From Nocardioides faecalis (GTDB lineage: Bacteria > Actinomycetota > Actinomycetes > Propionibacteriales > Nocardioidaceae), in assembly GCF_018388425.1 (NCBI RefSeq), contig NZ_CP074406.1:3286001-3350000 (forward strand): 64,000 nt of DNA. Direction: 5' to 3'. The notes below the pieces were generated by a model, which saw only the letters and a program-made list of their open reading frames with translations, ran no database searches and had not been told where the DNA came from. Both the position numbers and the translations under genes were made by a program. Below, piece by piece: positions 1 to 7,669 of the stretch (positions are counted from its first letter, which is position 1; each line of letters begins with the position of its first letter).

Positions 1-110
1 GCTTCGGCATCGTCTACTGCGACTTCGCCACGCAGCGGCGCATCCCGAAGGCCAGCGCCCGCTACCTCGCCCGCGCAGCGGCCGCGAACCGGCTGCCGGA
101 CGTGGGCTAG
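1..110 (+). CDS. C-terminal end of a GH1 family beta-glucosidase (partial)
   Basis: Only the last 35 codons are present; the reading frame enters at base 3 and stops with TAG at 108-110. The residues FGIVYCDFATQRRIPKASAR match the conserved C-terminal strand and helix of glycoside hydrolase family 1 beta-glucosidases, which hydrolyse terminal beta-glucosides. The catalytic part lies outside the window. A LacI-type regulator starts 1 base after the stop, the usual arrangement for a sugar-utilisation operon with its local repressor. The family is judged from a short stretch, so the sugar cannot be named. Confidence 0.6.
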   Translation, partial: FGIVYCDFATQRRIPKASARYLARAAAANRLPDVG

Positions 111-111
111 C

Positions 112-1179
112 GTGCCCCGCGTGAGCCGCCCCCCGAACGCCGCCGACGGCCAGGTGCCGCGGGCGAGCAACGGGACCGCGCCGACCCTCGATGAGGTGGC
201 GCGGCTGGCCGGGGTGTCCCGGGCGACCGCCTCGCGGGCGATCAACGGCGGCAACCGGGTCTCCGCCGACGCCCTCGCCGCGGTGCAGGCGGCCGTCTCG
301 ACGCTGGGGTACACGCCCAACCCCGCGGCCCGGAGCCTGGTCACGCGTCGTACCGGCTCGGTGGCGCTGGTGGTGCCCGAGCCCGACGAGCGGGTGTTCT
401 CCGACCCCTTCTTCGTGCACACCCTGCGCGGGGTGAACCGGGTGCTGGTCGCCCGCGACCTGCAGCTGGTGCTGCTGATCGCCCGGCCCGGGGAGGAGGA
501 GCGGCGGATGCTGCGCTACCTGTCCGGGCGCCACGTGGACGGCGCCATCGTCGTGTCCCACCACCGCAACGACCGGCTGGTCGAACAGCTGGCGGACCTG
601 TCCCTGCCGAGCGTGTTCGTGGGCCGGCCGCTGACGAGCGCGGACAAGGTGGCCTATGTCGACACCGACAACGTCGCCGGCGGCCGGGCGGCGACCGAGC
701 TGCTCGTGGAGCGCGGCTGCACCCGGATCGCCAACCTCGCCGGGCCCAGCGACATGGCCGCCGGCCACGACCGGCTGGCCGGCTGGCGGGGCGCGCTGCG
801 CGCCGCGGGCCTGCCCGACGACCTGGTCGAGCACGGCGACTTCACCGAGGCCGGCGGGGAGGACGCCGCGCGCCGGCTGCTGGCGCGCGACGCCGGCTTC
901 GACGGCCTGGTGGTCGCCTCCGACCTGATGGCCGCCGGTGCGCTGCGGGTGCTGGCCGACGCCGGGCGGCGGGTGCCCGAGGACGTCGCCGTGGTCGGGT
1001 ACGACGACCTCGGCATCCCCGAGCGGACCACCCCCGCGCTGACCACCGTGCGCAACCCGATCGCCGAGATGGCCGAGCACGCCGCCCGCCTCCTCCTCGA
1101 GCAGGTCGACGGCCAACGTGCCGGCTCCGCGATCCGGGTCATCTTCCCTCCCTCACTCATCCGCCGCGCCAGCGCCTGA
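112..1179 (+). CDS. LacI family transcriptional regulator
   Basis: A 355-residue protein with the LacI/GalR layout: an N-terminal helix-turn-helix at about residues 26-46 (LDEVARLAGVSRATASRAI), a hinge with the conserved NPAARSLV, and a periplasmic-binding-protein-like effector domain to the C terminus. It starts at GTG 112, one base after the GH1 stop; a second in-frame GTG at 121 is an alternative. Its position directly after a glycosidase gene suggests it represses that sugar operon and is relieved by a sugar ligand. The effector is unknown. The family call is secure; the target is inference. Confidence 0.9.
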   Translation: MPRVSRPPNAADGQVPRASNGTAPTLDEVARLAGVSRATASRAINGGNRVSADALAAVQAAVSTLGYTPNPAARSLVTRRTGSVALVVPEPDERVFSDPFFVHTLRGVNRVLVARDLQLVLLIARPGEEERRMLRYLSGRHVDGAIVVSHHRNDRLVEQLADLSLPSVFVGRPLTSADKVAYVDTDNVAGGRAATELLVERGCTRIANLAGPSDMAAGHDRLAGWRGALRAAGLPDDLVEHGDFTEAGGEDAARRLLARDAGFDGLVVASDLMAAGALRVLADAGRRVPEDVAVVGYDDLGIPERTTPALTTVRNPIAEMAEHAARLLLEQVDGQRAGSAIRVIFPPSLIRRASA

Positions 1180-1198
1180 GCCTCCCTTCCTGCCCGCA

Positions 1199-1260
1199 CC
1201 GCTTCCCAAGAGAATTTGTCGAGATTTCGCCGTTTCTCGACGAATTCGCTTGGGGCGCGG
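1199..1260. repeat. 62-bp intergenic palindrome, copy 1
   Basis: A 62-bp inverted repeat running from CCGC to GCGG, with arms of about 26 bp (22 of 26 positions pair) around a loop of about 10 bases. The arm contains CCCAAG followed by a GAATTTGTCGA core. It lies between the convergent ends of the LacI gene and the DUF559-like gene. Two further copies of exactly the same length occur at 2373 and 3569. It could act as a bidirectional terminator, but the conserved internal sequence suggests a repeat family. Confidence 0.8.
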
Positions 1261-1274
1261 AGCTTCGGAAGCCT

Positions 1275-2318
1275 TCACGACGCCCGGAACCCCAGCCAGC
1301 GCTGCCGTTCCTCCTCCCCCAGCGCCCGGCGTGCCGCGACGGTCGAGGTGTCGACCCAGCCGTCGGGGCGCTCGAGCGTCCACGCCCGCTCACGACCCGG
1401 GTACGACGCCTGCGCGGCCGCCGCCCGTTCGTACGCCGCGTCGAGGCGCCGCTCGAAGCCGCGGGTGTCGCGCAGGTCGGTGGAGATCATGGAGACCAGC
1501 TGCAGGCCGACCTCGCGGCAGATCTCCTCGCGGGCGAGGTCGCGGCGCCGCACCGCGCGCTGCTCGTGCACCGCGCCGTCGTACTCCCCGACGACGCCGG
1601 CGACGGGGTCCAGCAGGTCCGGGGTAAGCAGGTGGCGGCCGCGGTGGTCGAAGATCGGGGCGTTGCACAAGGGCCGGACCCGGCGGCGCTGCACCCACCG
1701 CAGCCGCAAGGTGACCTCCATCGGCGACCAGGCATTCTCCTCGGCGAGCTCGAGGGCGTGCCGGAGCCGTCGGGTGTGCGGGCGCCCGGCGATCCGCGCC
1801 AGGTACGCCAGCACCTCGGCCACCGAGACCAGGTCGTCGGCGGCGGCCATGTCGATCACCTGCACCGCCGCCTCGAGCGAACGGCAGCGGCGCACCAGGA
1901 ACGTCACGCTCCGCGCCGCCCGGGTCACCGGCAGCCCGGCGACGTCGACCACGTCGCCGGACAGCAGCCAGTCCCAGCACAGCCGCACGCCGGGCCGGGC
2001 GGTGATCGCGGCCCGGTCACCGAGCGAGATCTCCACCGGCAGCGGCACCCCGCCGGTGCTGCGACCGGGGAACCAGCGCGCACCCATCCAGTACAGCGCC
2101 GCCCACCCGGTGACCGCGGAGCCCTCGGGCGCCCCGGCCGCCGCCTCGACGATGCGCTGCAGCGTGTCCTCCGCGGACACCCCTGCCGGGACGAACCGGC
2201 CGGGCGAGGTGGTGCGCCACCTGCGCCCCCGCGCCTGCCCGGGCGTGGGTCCGGTGAGGCCGCGCGGGTCCGCGCGACACGGTACGACGATCCCGGGGCG
2301 GCTGATCTGCAGGTCCAT
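1275..2318 (-). CDS. DUF559-like protein with N-terminal AbiEi-like region
   Basis: A 347-residue protein read from ATG 2318. The C-terminal third (GVVGEYDGAVH, then R-rich and ending in a ...MISTDLRD strand) resembles the restriction-endonuclease-like fold of DUF559 proteins, with an acidic pair in EYDG. The N-terminal part resembles the helical, AbiEi-antitoxin-like region that often precedes this fold in actinobacteria. Such genes are scattered in many copies in Nocardioides and mycobacteria and have no settled function. Frames upstream of 2318 on this strand run opposite the next gene and were not used. It is flanked on both sides by the 62-bp palindrome. Confidence 0.7.
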   Translation of the reverse strand: MDLQISRPGIVVPCRADPRGLTGPTPGQARGRRWRTTSPGRFVPAGVSAEDTLQRIVEAAAGAPEGSAVTGWAALYWMGARWFPGRSTGGVPLPVEISLGDRAAITARPGVRLCWDWLLSGDVVDVAGLPVTRAARSVTFLVRRCRSLEAAVQVIDMAAADDLVSVAEVLAYLARIAGRPHTRRLRHALELAEENAWSPMEVTLRLRWVQRRRVRPLCNAPIFDHRGRHLLTPDLLDPVAGVVGEYDGAVHEQRAVRRRDLAREEICREVGLQLVSMISTDLRDTRGFERRLDAAYERAAAAQASYPGRERAWTLERPDGWVDTSTVAARRALGEEERQRWLGFRAS

Positions 2319-2372
2319 CACCCCAGCATCGGCACATCGGGCCGGGCGCGTGCTGCTCCTCCACAGGGGTTG

Positions 2373-2434
2373 CCGCGCCCCAAGCGGTTTTGTCGGTTTT
2401 CGGGCGGATCTCGACGAATTCGCTTGGGAAGCGG
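2373..2434. repeat. 62-bp intergenic palindrome, copy 2
   Basis: Second copy, again exactly 62 bp from CCGC to GCGG. The right arm matches the copy 1 consensus best (TCGACGAATTCGCTTGGG); the left arm has several substitutions. It lies in the 208-base divergent gap between the DUF559-like gene and the oxidoreductase gene, so it cannot be a simple end-of-operon terminator for either. It runs directly into a short tandem repeat. Confidence 0.8.
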
Positions 2435-2471
2435 AGACAAAGCGGAGACGAAGCGGAACCGAAGCAGAGCC
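2428..2471. repeat. Four imperfect 11-nt tandem repeats
   Basis: Four consecutive 11-base units (GAAGCGGAGAC, AAAGCGGAGAC, GAAGCGGAACC, GAAGCAGAGCC) begin at the right edge of palindrome copy 2 and apparently derive from its GAAGCGGA end. They lie 56 bases upstream of the oxidoreductase start, in its probable promoter region. Confidence 0.75.
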
Positions 2472-2526
2472 GGGCGAAGACAACATGGGGGCGACGTGGA
2501 CCCGTCGACGCGCTTTGATGGGAGGC

Positions 2527-3543
2527 ATGCTCCTCGACCTGCAGCTGACCGGCCGTCCCGACGAGGCGCTGGCGAGCGCCCGCGAGCTGACGGAGGCCGG
2601 CGCCGCGGGCCTGTTCACGTTCGAGGGGCCGCACGACGTGTTCCTGCCGCTGGCCGCGGTCGCGGGCCGCGTGGACACCGACCTGATGACGAACGTGGCG
2701 ATCGCGATGCCGCGCTCCCCCGTGCACCTGGCGCACGCCGCCTGGGACCTGCAGCTGATGTCGCACGGGCGGTTCCGGCTCGGGCTGGGCTCGCAGATCA
2801 AGCCGCACATCGAGAAGCGGTACGGCGCCACCTGGTCCCCACCGGCGGCCCGGATGCGGGAGATCGTGGGTGCGGTCAAGGCGATCCTCACCGCCTGGCA
2901 GGAGGGCACGCCGCTGGAGTTCCGCGGCGAGCACACCACGCACACGCTGATGCCGCCGACGTTCGTGCCCGGCCCGAACCCGTACGGCGTCCCGCCGGTC
3001 CTCCTCGGCGCGCTCGGCCCGCTGATGACCCGCACCGCCGCGGAGGTGGCCGACGGGCTGCTGGTGATGCCGTTCCACAGCCACCGGCACATCCAGGAGC
3101 GCACGATGCCGGCGGTCGCCGAGGGCCTGGCGCTGGCCGGACGCAGTGCCGAGGACTTCGCGGTGCTGCCGCAGGCGATCCTGGCGATGGGGCGTGCGGA
3201 GGAGGAGATCCTCACCGCCCGCGCCGCGGTCCGCGGGCTGCTGGCGTTCTACGGCTCCACGCCCGCCTACCGCTCCGTGCTGGACATCGAGGGCTGGGGC
3301 GAGCTGCAGCCGCAGCTCAACGCGCTGTCCAAGCTCGGCGACGTGGCGGCGATGATGGCGCTGGTCACCGACGACATGGTGGACACCCTCGCCGTCGTCG
3401 GCACCCCGGAGGAGTGCGCGGCTGAGCTGCTGCGTCGCTTCGGCGCCTTCGCGGACCGGGTGTGCTGCTACTTCCCCGGCTACCACGCGCCGCCGGATCA
3501 GGTGGCCGCGCTGGCCGTGGCGCTGGCGAACGGGGCCGGCTGA
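2527..3543 (+). CDS. LLM class F420-dependent oxidoreductase
   Basis: A 338-residue luciferase-like TIM-barrel protein. It starts at ATG 2527 behind a clear GGAGG. Family signs are SHGRFRLGLGSQ in the middle, the RMREIVGAVKAIL helix, and the C-terminal TPEECAAELLRRF segment shared by probable F420-dependent oxidoreductases of actinobacteria. It should use reduced F420 or FMN to reduce or oxidise a small substrate; the substrate is unknown. It stands alone, with a palindrome copy upstream and another just after its stop. Confidence 0.85.
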   Translation: MLLDLQLTGRPDEALASARELTEAGAAGLFTFEGPHDVFLPLAAVAGRVDTDLMTNVAIAMPRSPVHLAHAAWDLQLMSHGRFRLGLGSQIKPHIEKRYGATWSPPAARMREIVGAVKAILTAWQEGTPLEFRGEHTTHTLMPPTFVPGPNPYGVPPVLLGALGPLMTRTAAEVADGLLVMPFHSHRHIQERTMPAVAEGLALAGRSAEDFAVLPQAILAMGRAEEEILTARAAVRGLLAFYGSTPAYRSVLDIEGWGELQPQLNALSKLGDVAAMMALVTDDMVDTLAVVGTPEECAAELLRRFGAFADRVCCYFPGYHAPPDQVAALAVALANGAG

Positions 3544-3568
3544 GCGTCGTGCTGCCGGCTCGGGCGCT

Positions 3569-3630
3569 CCGCTTCCCAAGAGTTTTTGTCGAGAATCCGC
3601 CGAAATCGGACAAATCTGCTTGGGAAGCGG
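3569..3630. repeat. 62-bp intergenic palindrome, copy 3
   Basis: Third copy, also exactly 62 bp. Its outer 12 bases (CCGCTTCCCAAG and its complement) pair perfectly, while the inner arms have diverged from copies 1 and 2. It lies between the convergent ends of the oxidoreductase gene and the crotonase-family gene. Confidence 0.8.
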
Positions 3631-3644
3631 TGCGCAAGCAAGCC

Positions 3645-4427
3645 TCAGCGGCCGAAGGCGGGCTGCTCCTTCGCCAGGAACGCCCGGACTCCCTCGGCGA
3701 AGTCGGGGCCGGTGTAGACCTCGCGCAGCAGCTCCTCCTCGCCGGCGGGTGCGGCCTCAGCACCGCGAGCCCGAACCAGCAGCTGCGACTTGGTCACCTG
3801 CAGGGTGACCCGGGAGGCCTGGGTGATGCCGGTGACGAGCGCGGCAACCTCAGCCTCCAACGCCTCGGCGTCGGGGACGGCGGCGACCAGCGCACCGACG
3901 GCGTACGCCCGGTCGGCCGAAACCAGGCGGGAGGCCAGCAGCATCTCCCGGGTCAGCGGCTCACCGAACACGCTGGCGCACCGGTAGACCACGGAGGCGG
4001 AGAGCGCGTTGCCCAGCGTGCGCGCGATCGGGTACCCAAACCGCGAGCCGGTCGTGGCCACCCGCAGGTCGCAGTGCGTGGCCACCGCCAGCCCACCGCC
4101 CACGCAGACGCCGTCGACGGCGGCGATGGTGACCTGCGGCAGGCCGGCGATCATCTGCAGCAGCTCACCGATCCACCGTTCGTACGACGCCGCGTCGGTC
4201 TCGAGGAAGTCGCTGATCTCGTTGCCGGCGGCGAAGGCCTTGCCGCCGGCGCCGCGCAGCACCAGCACCCGGGCCGTGTCGTCGGCGGCGAGCTCGCCGC
4301 ACAGCTGCCGCATCCGCTCGTACATCGCCTTGGTGAAGGCGTTGCGGCGCTCGGGCCGGTTGAACGTCACCTCCACCACGCCGGGCGCGAGGCGGTCACG
4401 GTCGATCAGCAGGTGCTCAGCGGTCAC
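3645..4427 (-). CDS. Enoyl-CoA hydratase/isomerase family protein
   Basis: A 260-residue crotonase-fold protein, GTG start at 4427. Visible family motifs are the first oxyanion-hole segment FAAGNEISDF and the second, VDGVCVGGGLAVATHCDL. It should act on an acyl-CoA thioester (hydration, isomerisation or hydrolysis). The usual catalytic glutamates of true enoyl-CoA hydratases are not obvious after the second motif (GSRFGYPIARTLG), so the exact reaction is open. It is a single-gene unit convergent with the oxidoreductase. Confidence 0.85.
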   Translation of the reverse strand: MTAEHLLIDRDRLAPGVVEVTFNRPERRNAFTKAMYERMRQLCGELAADDTARVLVLRGAGGKAFAAGNEISDFLETDAASYERWIGELLQMIAGLPQVTIAAVDGVCVGGGLAVATHCDLRVATTGSRFGYPIARTLGNALSASVVYRCASVFGEPLTREMLLASRLVSADRAYAVGALVAAVPDAEALEAEVAALVTGITQASRVTLQVTKSQLLVRARGAEAAPAGEEELLREVYTGPDFAEGVRAFLAKEQPAFGR

Positions 4428-4470
4428 GGCCCGAAGAGTACGACGTCCCCACCGCCGCCCCGCCGAGCGC

Positions 4471-5211
4471 TCACGCCACGTAGATCAGCGCCACCCCGGC
4501 GAGTCCGATGAGCCAGGAGGCGAAGCTGCCGACGAGGAAGTACTCGGACAGGTCGCTGGGTCCCTCCTTCGCCCCGGCCTGCAGGTCGGGGAAGCGGAGC
4601 AGGCCCTTGGCGGCGACGACGATGGCGGCCGCGGTGACCTCACCGATGTGACCGAGGCCGACGATGAAGATCCGCTCCATGGGTCCGAGCAGCCGCCCGC
4701 CCTTGAGCTTCTTCTCGTTGGTGATCGCGGGCACGCCGACGGCGTCGAGGACGAGCCGGACGAGCAGGTTGCCGGTGGCGAGCTGGAGCAGGACGGCGCC
4801 GGCGGAGACGGTGACGTCGGCGACGGGCCAGGTGGCGAAGACGGTGTCGCGCAGCCAGCCGGGCCACAGCACCCATTCCTCCAGGGCGCCGGCGCCGAGC
4901 AGGCTGGCCGCCGCCCCGAGGCCGAGGCCACCGAAGGCCAGCGCCCGCCAGACCGGGGCCTCCAGCGCGTGCGCGACGAGGGCGGCAGAGGAGCCGATCA
5001 CCCACAGGGTCAGCCCGAGGCCCATGCCGAGCCCGAGCAGGAGGGCGCCGCCGAGGGAGTCGCCGGTCCACAGCAGGAAGATGAGGACGAGCAGCCAGCC
5101 GATGCCGATCAGCACGGTGCGCCGGGTCGCGCTGACCCGGTCGCGGGTGGCGCGCAGCAGGTCGCACAACCCCACGATGACCAGGAACGCACCCAGCGCC
5201 AGCAGGCTCAT
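4471..5211 (-). CDS. Multi-pass membrane protein, SatD partner with DUF3307-type C-terminal module
   Basis: A 246-residue integral membrane protein with about six or seven hydrophobic segments. The last third (ERIFIVGLGHIGEV, AAKGLLRFPDLQ, SEYFLVGSFASWL) matches the C-terminal membrane module that commonly follows DUF3307 domains. Its ATG overlaps the SatD stop by four bases, so the two are translationally coupled. DUF3307 proteins and SatD occur together widely, but their role is not established. The N-terminal DUF3307 signature itself was not recognised. Confidence 0.65.
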   Translation of the reverse strand: MSLLALGAFLVIVGLCDLLRATRDRVSATRRTVLIGIGWLLVLIFLLWTGDSLGGALLLGLGMGLGLTLWVIGSSAALVAHALEAPVWRALAFGGLGLGAAASLLGAGALEEWVLWPGWLRDTVFATWPVADVTVSAGAVLLQLATGNLLVRLVLDAVGVPAITNEKKLKGGRLLGPMERIFIVGLGHIGEVTAAAIVVAAKGLLRFPDLQAGAKEGPSDLSEYFLVGSFASWLIGLAGVALIYVA

Positions 5212-5942
5212 CGCTCTCCTTCCACCACCTCGGCTTGCGAGACCTCGGTGTACGAGGCCCCGGCTTGCGAGGTCCCGAACGTACCCGTCGCCGCGGCGAG
5301 CACGAGGTGAGCATCGCGCACGGCCCCGACACCGCGGGCGAATTGCTGGGAGACGGCCCCCTCGGTGATGCCCTCCCGCTCGGCGAGCTCACGCTGGGTG
5401 GCGCCGCACAGCGCGCCGTCGAGGAGCCGGCGGCCGCGGTCGCTGAGCCGGTCGACGAGGGCGTCGCGGGTGAGCAGGAAGGCGTTGACCTGCCCGACCG
5501 CCGCCGCTGCCGCCGCCGCTCCCCCAGCCGCTGCCCCCGCCGCGGCGGACTCCCCGACGGACTCCCCCGCGTCGTACCAGCTGCGCGCAGCGCGCCGCCG
5601 CCCGAGCTCGTCGATCGCGGCGCGGGCGGCCCACCAGCCGGGCCCGTCCTGCAGCAGCGGTCGCCGCGAGGGGTCGTGCACGGTGACCTCGCCGGCGCCG
5701 TACCCGCAGCGCACGTCGACGACCTCCAACATCCGCAGCCGGATCAGCAGCCCGGCGAGCAGCGCGGTGGCGAGGTCGGCGGTGGCGCCCTGGAACTCGT
5801 CGCCGATGGTGGCCTCGAAGTCCTGCGCGGGCGCCAGGGCGGCGTTCACCTCGGTGAGTACGTCGCCGAGCCGGCGCTGTGCGGCGGCGCGGTCGGGCAG
5901 CCGGCGGGAGCCGACGAGGTCGCCGATCACGGTGAACACCAC
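5208..5942 (-). CDS. SatD family protein
   Basis: A 244-residue protein beginning VFTVIGDLVGSRRL, the typical SatD N terminus, and ending in a helix-turn-helix-like segment (ATQRELAEREGITEGAVSQQ) of the sigma-70 region 4 type. An Ala/Gly-rich linker separates the two parts. The GTG start at 5942 follows a short A+T-rich gap. SatD was named from a streptococcal acid-tolerance locus; the biochemical role is not known. The HTH suggests it may regulate its own two-gene operon with the membrane partner. This function is inference. Confidence 0.8.
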   Translation of the reverse strand: MVFTVIGDLVGSRRLPDRAAAQRRLGDVLTEVNAALAPAQDFEATIGDEFQGATADLATALLAGLLIRLRMLEVVDVRCGYGAGEVTVHDPSRRPLLQDGPGWWAARAAIDELGRRRAARSWYDAGESVGESAAAGAAAGGAAAAAAAVGQVNAFLLTRDALVDRLSDRGRRLLDGALCGATQRELAEREGITEGAVSQQFARGVGAVRDAHLVLAAATGTFGTSQAGASYTEVSQAEVVEGER

Positions 5943-5999
5943 TTCAGCATAGACCTACACTTCCGTGAACTTAAGTCCTTTCCTAAAGAAGTGGGAACT
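5943..5999 (-). promoter_or_regulatory. A+T-rich promoter/operator region of satD
   Basis: This 57-base gap is strikingly A+T-rich for the neighbourhood. It contains the perfect palindrome ACTTAAGT (5969-5976), followed by CTTTCCTAAAG-like and GGGAACTT half-sites. It lies between the VanZ-like stop and the SatD start and probably carries the satD promoter with an autoregulatory site. Confidence 0.45.
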
Positions 6000-6377
6000 T
6001 CAGATCCAGCCGCGACGCACCAGCACGTCGCGCAGCGGCGTCAGCACGGTCGCCGCCCCGAGCAGCACCCCGGCGGTGTTCGCCACGGCGTCGCGCCAGT
6101 CCATCTGCCGGGTCGCGGTGAGCGTGCCCTGCGCGACCTCGAGGCCGATCCCGAGCAGCACGACACCGGCGCAGGCGAGCAGCAGCGGCGTACCGCGCCG
6201 GAACACCTGCACCGCCGCGGCGGCGAGCACGCCGTAGGTCAGGAAGTGCTGCCACTTGTCGGCATTGGGCACCTCCGGCCCCGGCGGCGGCGAGCCGAGG
6301 GAGAGCGCGACCACCACGACCAACGACGCCAGCCACAGCCCGAGCCACAGCGAGGCATGCTGCAGGGACGGCTTCAC
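6000..6377 (-). CDS. VanZ-like family membrane protein
   Basis: A 125-residue protein with four hydrophobic segments and the VanZ hallmark ADKWQHFLTYGVLA in the second third, then GLEVAQGTLTATRQMDWRDAVANT. GTG start at 6377, overlapping the rhomboid stop by four bases (GTGA). VanZ-like proteins have been linked to teicoplanin and lipoglycopeptide tolerance, but most actinobacterial members have no tested function. Confidence 0.85.
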   Translation of the reverse strand: MKPSLQHASLWLGLWLASLVVVVALSLGSPPPGPEVPNADKWQHFLTYGVLAAAAVQVFRRGTPLLLACAGVVLLGIGLEVAQGTLTATRQMDWRDAVANTAGVLLGAATVLTPLRDVLVRRGWI

Positions 6378-7054
6378 CGGCGCCCACCCACACCACGCCG
6401 CACACCACGCCCACCACCACGCCCACCCGCACGCCGCTCACTGAGCAGCACCGCTGCCAGCACCCCGGCAAGCGCTCCGAACAGGTGCCCCTGCCAGGAG
6501 ACGCCGGGCTGACCGGGCAGCACGCCCCACAGCACGCCGCCGTAGATCAGCAGCACGACGATGCCGAGCACGATCTCGCCGGGCTTGCGGTCGACGAACC
6601 CCTGTACCGCCAAGTAGGTGATCCAGCCGAAGATCAGCCCGGAGGCACCGAGGTGCACCGAGTCGCTGCCGGCGACCAGCCACACCGCCAGCCCGCTGGC
6701 GAGCCAGATGATGGCGGTGGCGGCCAGTCCGCGGACCAGGCCGGTGACGAGGGCGAGGAAGCCGAGGACGAGGGCCGGTCCGGTGTTGGCGCCGAGGTGG
6801 TCCCAGCCGCCGTGCAGCAGCGGCGCGGCGAGGACCCCGCCGAGCCCCTCGGCGTCGCGCGGGCGGATGCCCCAGCCGTCGAGGCGGTGCGCGAGCAACC
6901 CGTCGAGCAGCTCCACCGCCCACAGCAGTACGACGAACCCGACCGCCACCGCCCCCGCGACCTGCCACCCGGGCCGCTGCCCCCGCGAACCCTGTCCCCC
7001 AGACCACCGTCGCCCAGGCCGCTGTCGTCCGGGGCGCTGTCGGCGGGTGTCCAT
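6374..7054 (-). CDS. Rhomboid family intramembrane serine protease
   Basis: A 226-residue membrane protein. The catalytic serine lies in HLGASGLIFG (GxSG motif) and the catalytic histidine in WQGHLFGALAG of a later segment, so the Ser-His dyad is intact. It should cleave membrane-anchored substrates within the bilayer. The first residues are Arg/Gly-rich repeats (QRPGRQRPGRRW) before the first membrane segment. ATG start at 7054, coupled to the VanZ-like gene. Confidence 0.9.
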   Translation of the reverse strand: MDTRRQRPGRQRPGRRWSGGQGSRGQRPGWQVAGAVAVGFVVLLWAVELLDGLLAHRLDGWGIRPRDAEGLGGVLAAPLLHGGWDHLGANTGPALVLGFLALVTGLVRGLAATAIIWLASGLAVWLVAGSDSVHLGASGLIFGWITYLAVQGFVDRKPGEIVLGIVVLLIYGGVLWGVLPGQPGVSWQGHLFGALAGVLAAVLLSERRAGGRGGGRGVRRGVGGRR

Positions 7055-7078
7055 GCGCCCAGTCTGCAGGGACGCCCC

Positions 7079-7160
7079 GACCTGGCCGACCCGACCTGGC
7101 CGACCCGACCTGGCCGCCCCGACCTGGCCGACCCGACCTGGCCGCCCCGACCTGGCCGCG
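7079..7160. repeat. 14-nt tandem repeat, about six copies
   Basis: Nearly perfect tandem units of 14 bases (GACCTGGCCGACCC, with A/C variation at one position) start at 7079, 7093, 7107, 7121, 7135 and 7149, the last incomplete. The array almost fills the gap between the stop of the extradiol-like gene and the rhomboid start. It is too short and too regular for a CRISPR and looks like replication-slippage DNA. Confidence 0.9.
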
Positions 7161-7168
7161 TCGGGCGC

Positions 7169-7669
7169 TCAGCCCCAGACGGCGACCCAGTACTGCACGC
7201 CGTACGGATCGTCGTCGTAGAGCACGTCGGCCTCGGCGATCGAGCGCCCGGCGAGCACGCCCAACGCCCCGGTGTCCGCCCACAGCTCTGCGGCCAGCGC
7301 GGGGTCGGCGGAGCCGAGGTCGGCGGCGAGCGCGGCATCGAAGCCGGCGGCGCGGTCGTCGAGGTGCCCGGGCGCCTTCTCGCTGCGCTTGGCGGAGCCG
7401 TTGCCGACCACGAGCACCCCGGTGACGGCATCGGCCGCATCGGCACCCGCCGACTCAGCACCCACCGCCGCCAACAACACCGCCGCCACCTTCTCCCCAC
7501 CCGCATCGGAGGCGTGCACCCGCACCCGCGACCCGAGCCGGGCGACGGCGGTCAGGCACGCGGCCCGCAGGTCGGCGACGGGGTCCGTCAGGGAGGCGTT
7601 CTCGGGCAGCAGCGCCCGCACACCGGGCACGAGCGCGACCGGGATCGCGGCAGGGGTGGGGGTGCTCAC
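7169..7669 (-). CDS. Class III extradiol dioxygenase subunit B-like protein
   Basis: A 166-residue protein read from GTG 7669, which overlaps the folP-like stop by four bases. The segment VVGNGSAKRSEKAPGHLDDRAAGFD and the end YDDDPYGVQYWVA are typical of an actinobacterial family related to the extradiol dioxygenase/MEMO fold. Members are short, and many have lost the metal ligands of true dioxygenases, so an enzymatic role is doubtful. Frames upstream of 7669 run inside the next gene and were discarded. Confidence 0.6.
   Translation of the reverse strand: MSTPTPAAIPVALVPGVRALLPENASLTDPVADLRAACLTAVARLGSRVRVHASDAGGEKVAAVLLAAVGAESAGADAADAVTGVLVVGNGSAKRSEKAPGHLDDRAAGFDAALAADLGSADPALAAELWADTGALGVLAGRSIAEADVLYDDDPYGVQYWVAVWG

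Noticed and set aside
2319..3215. N-terminal extension of the DUF559-like protein
   Set aside because: The frame is open far upstream, but it would lie antisense over the well-supported oxidoreductase gene; ATG 2318 gives a family-like N terminus.
7079..7160. Short CRISPR array
   Set aside because: Units are 14 bases, directly adjacent, without variable spacers, and no cas genes are present.
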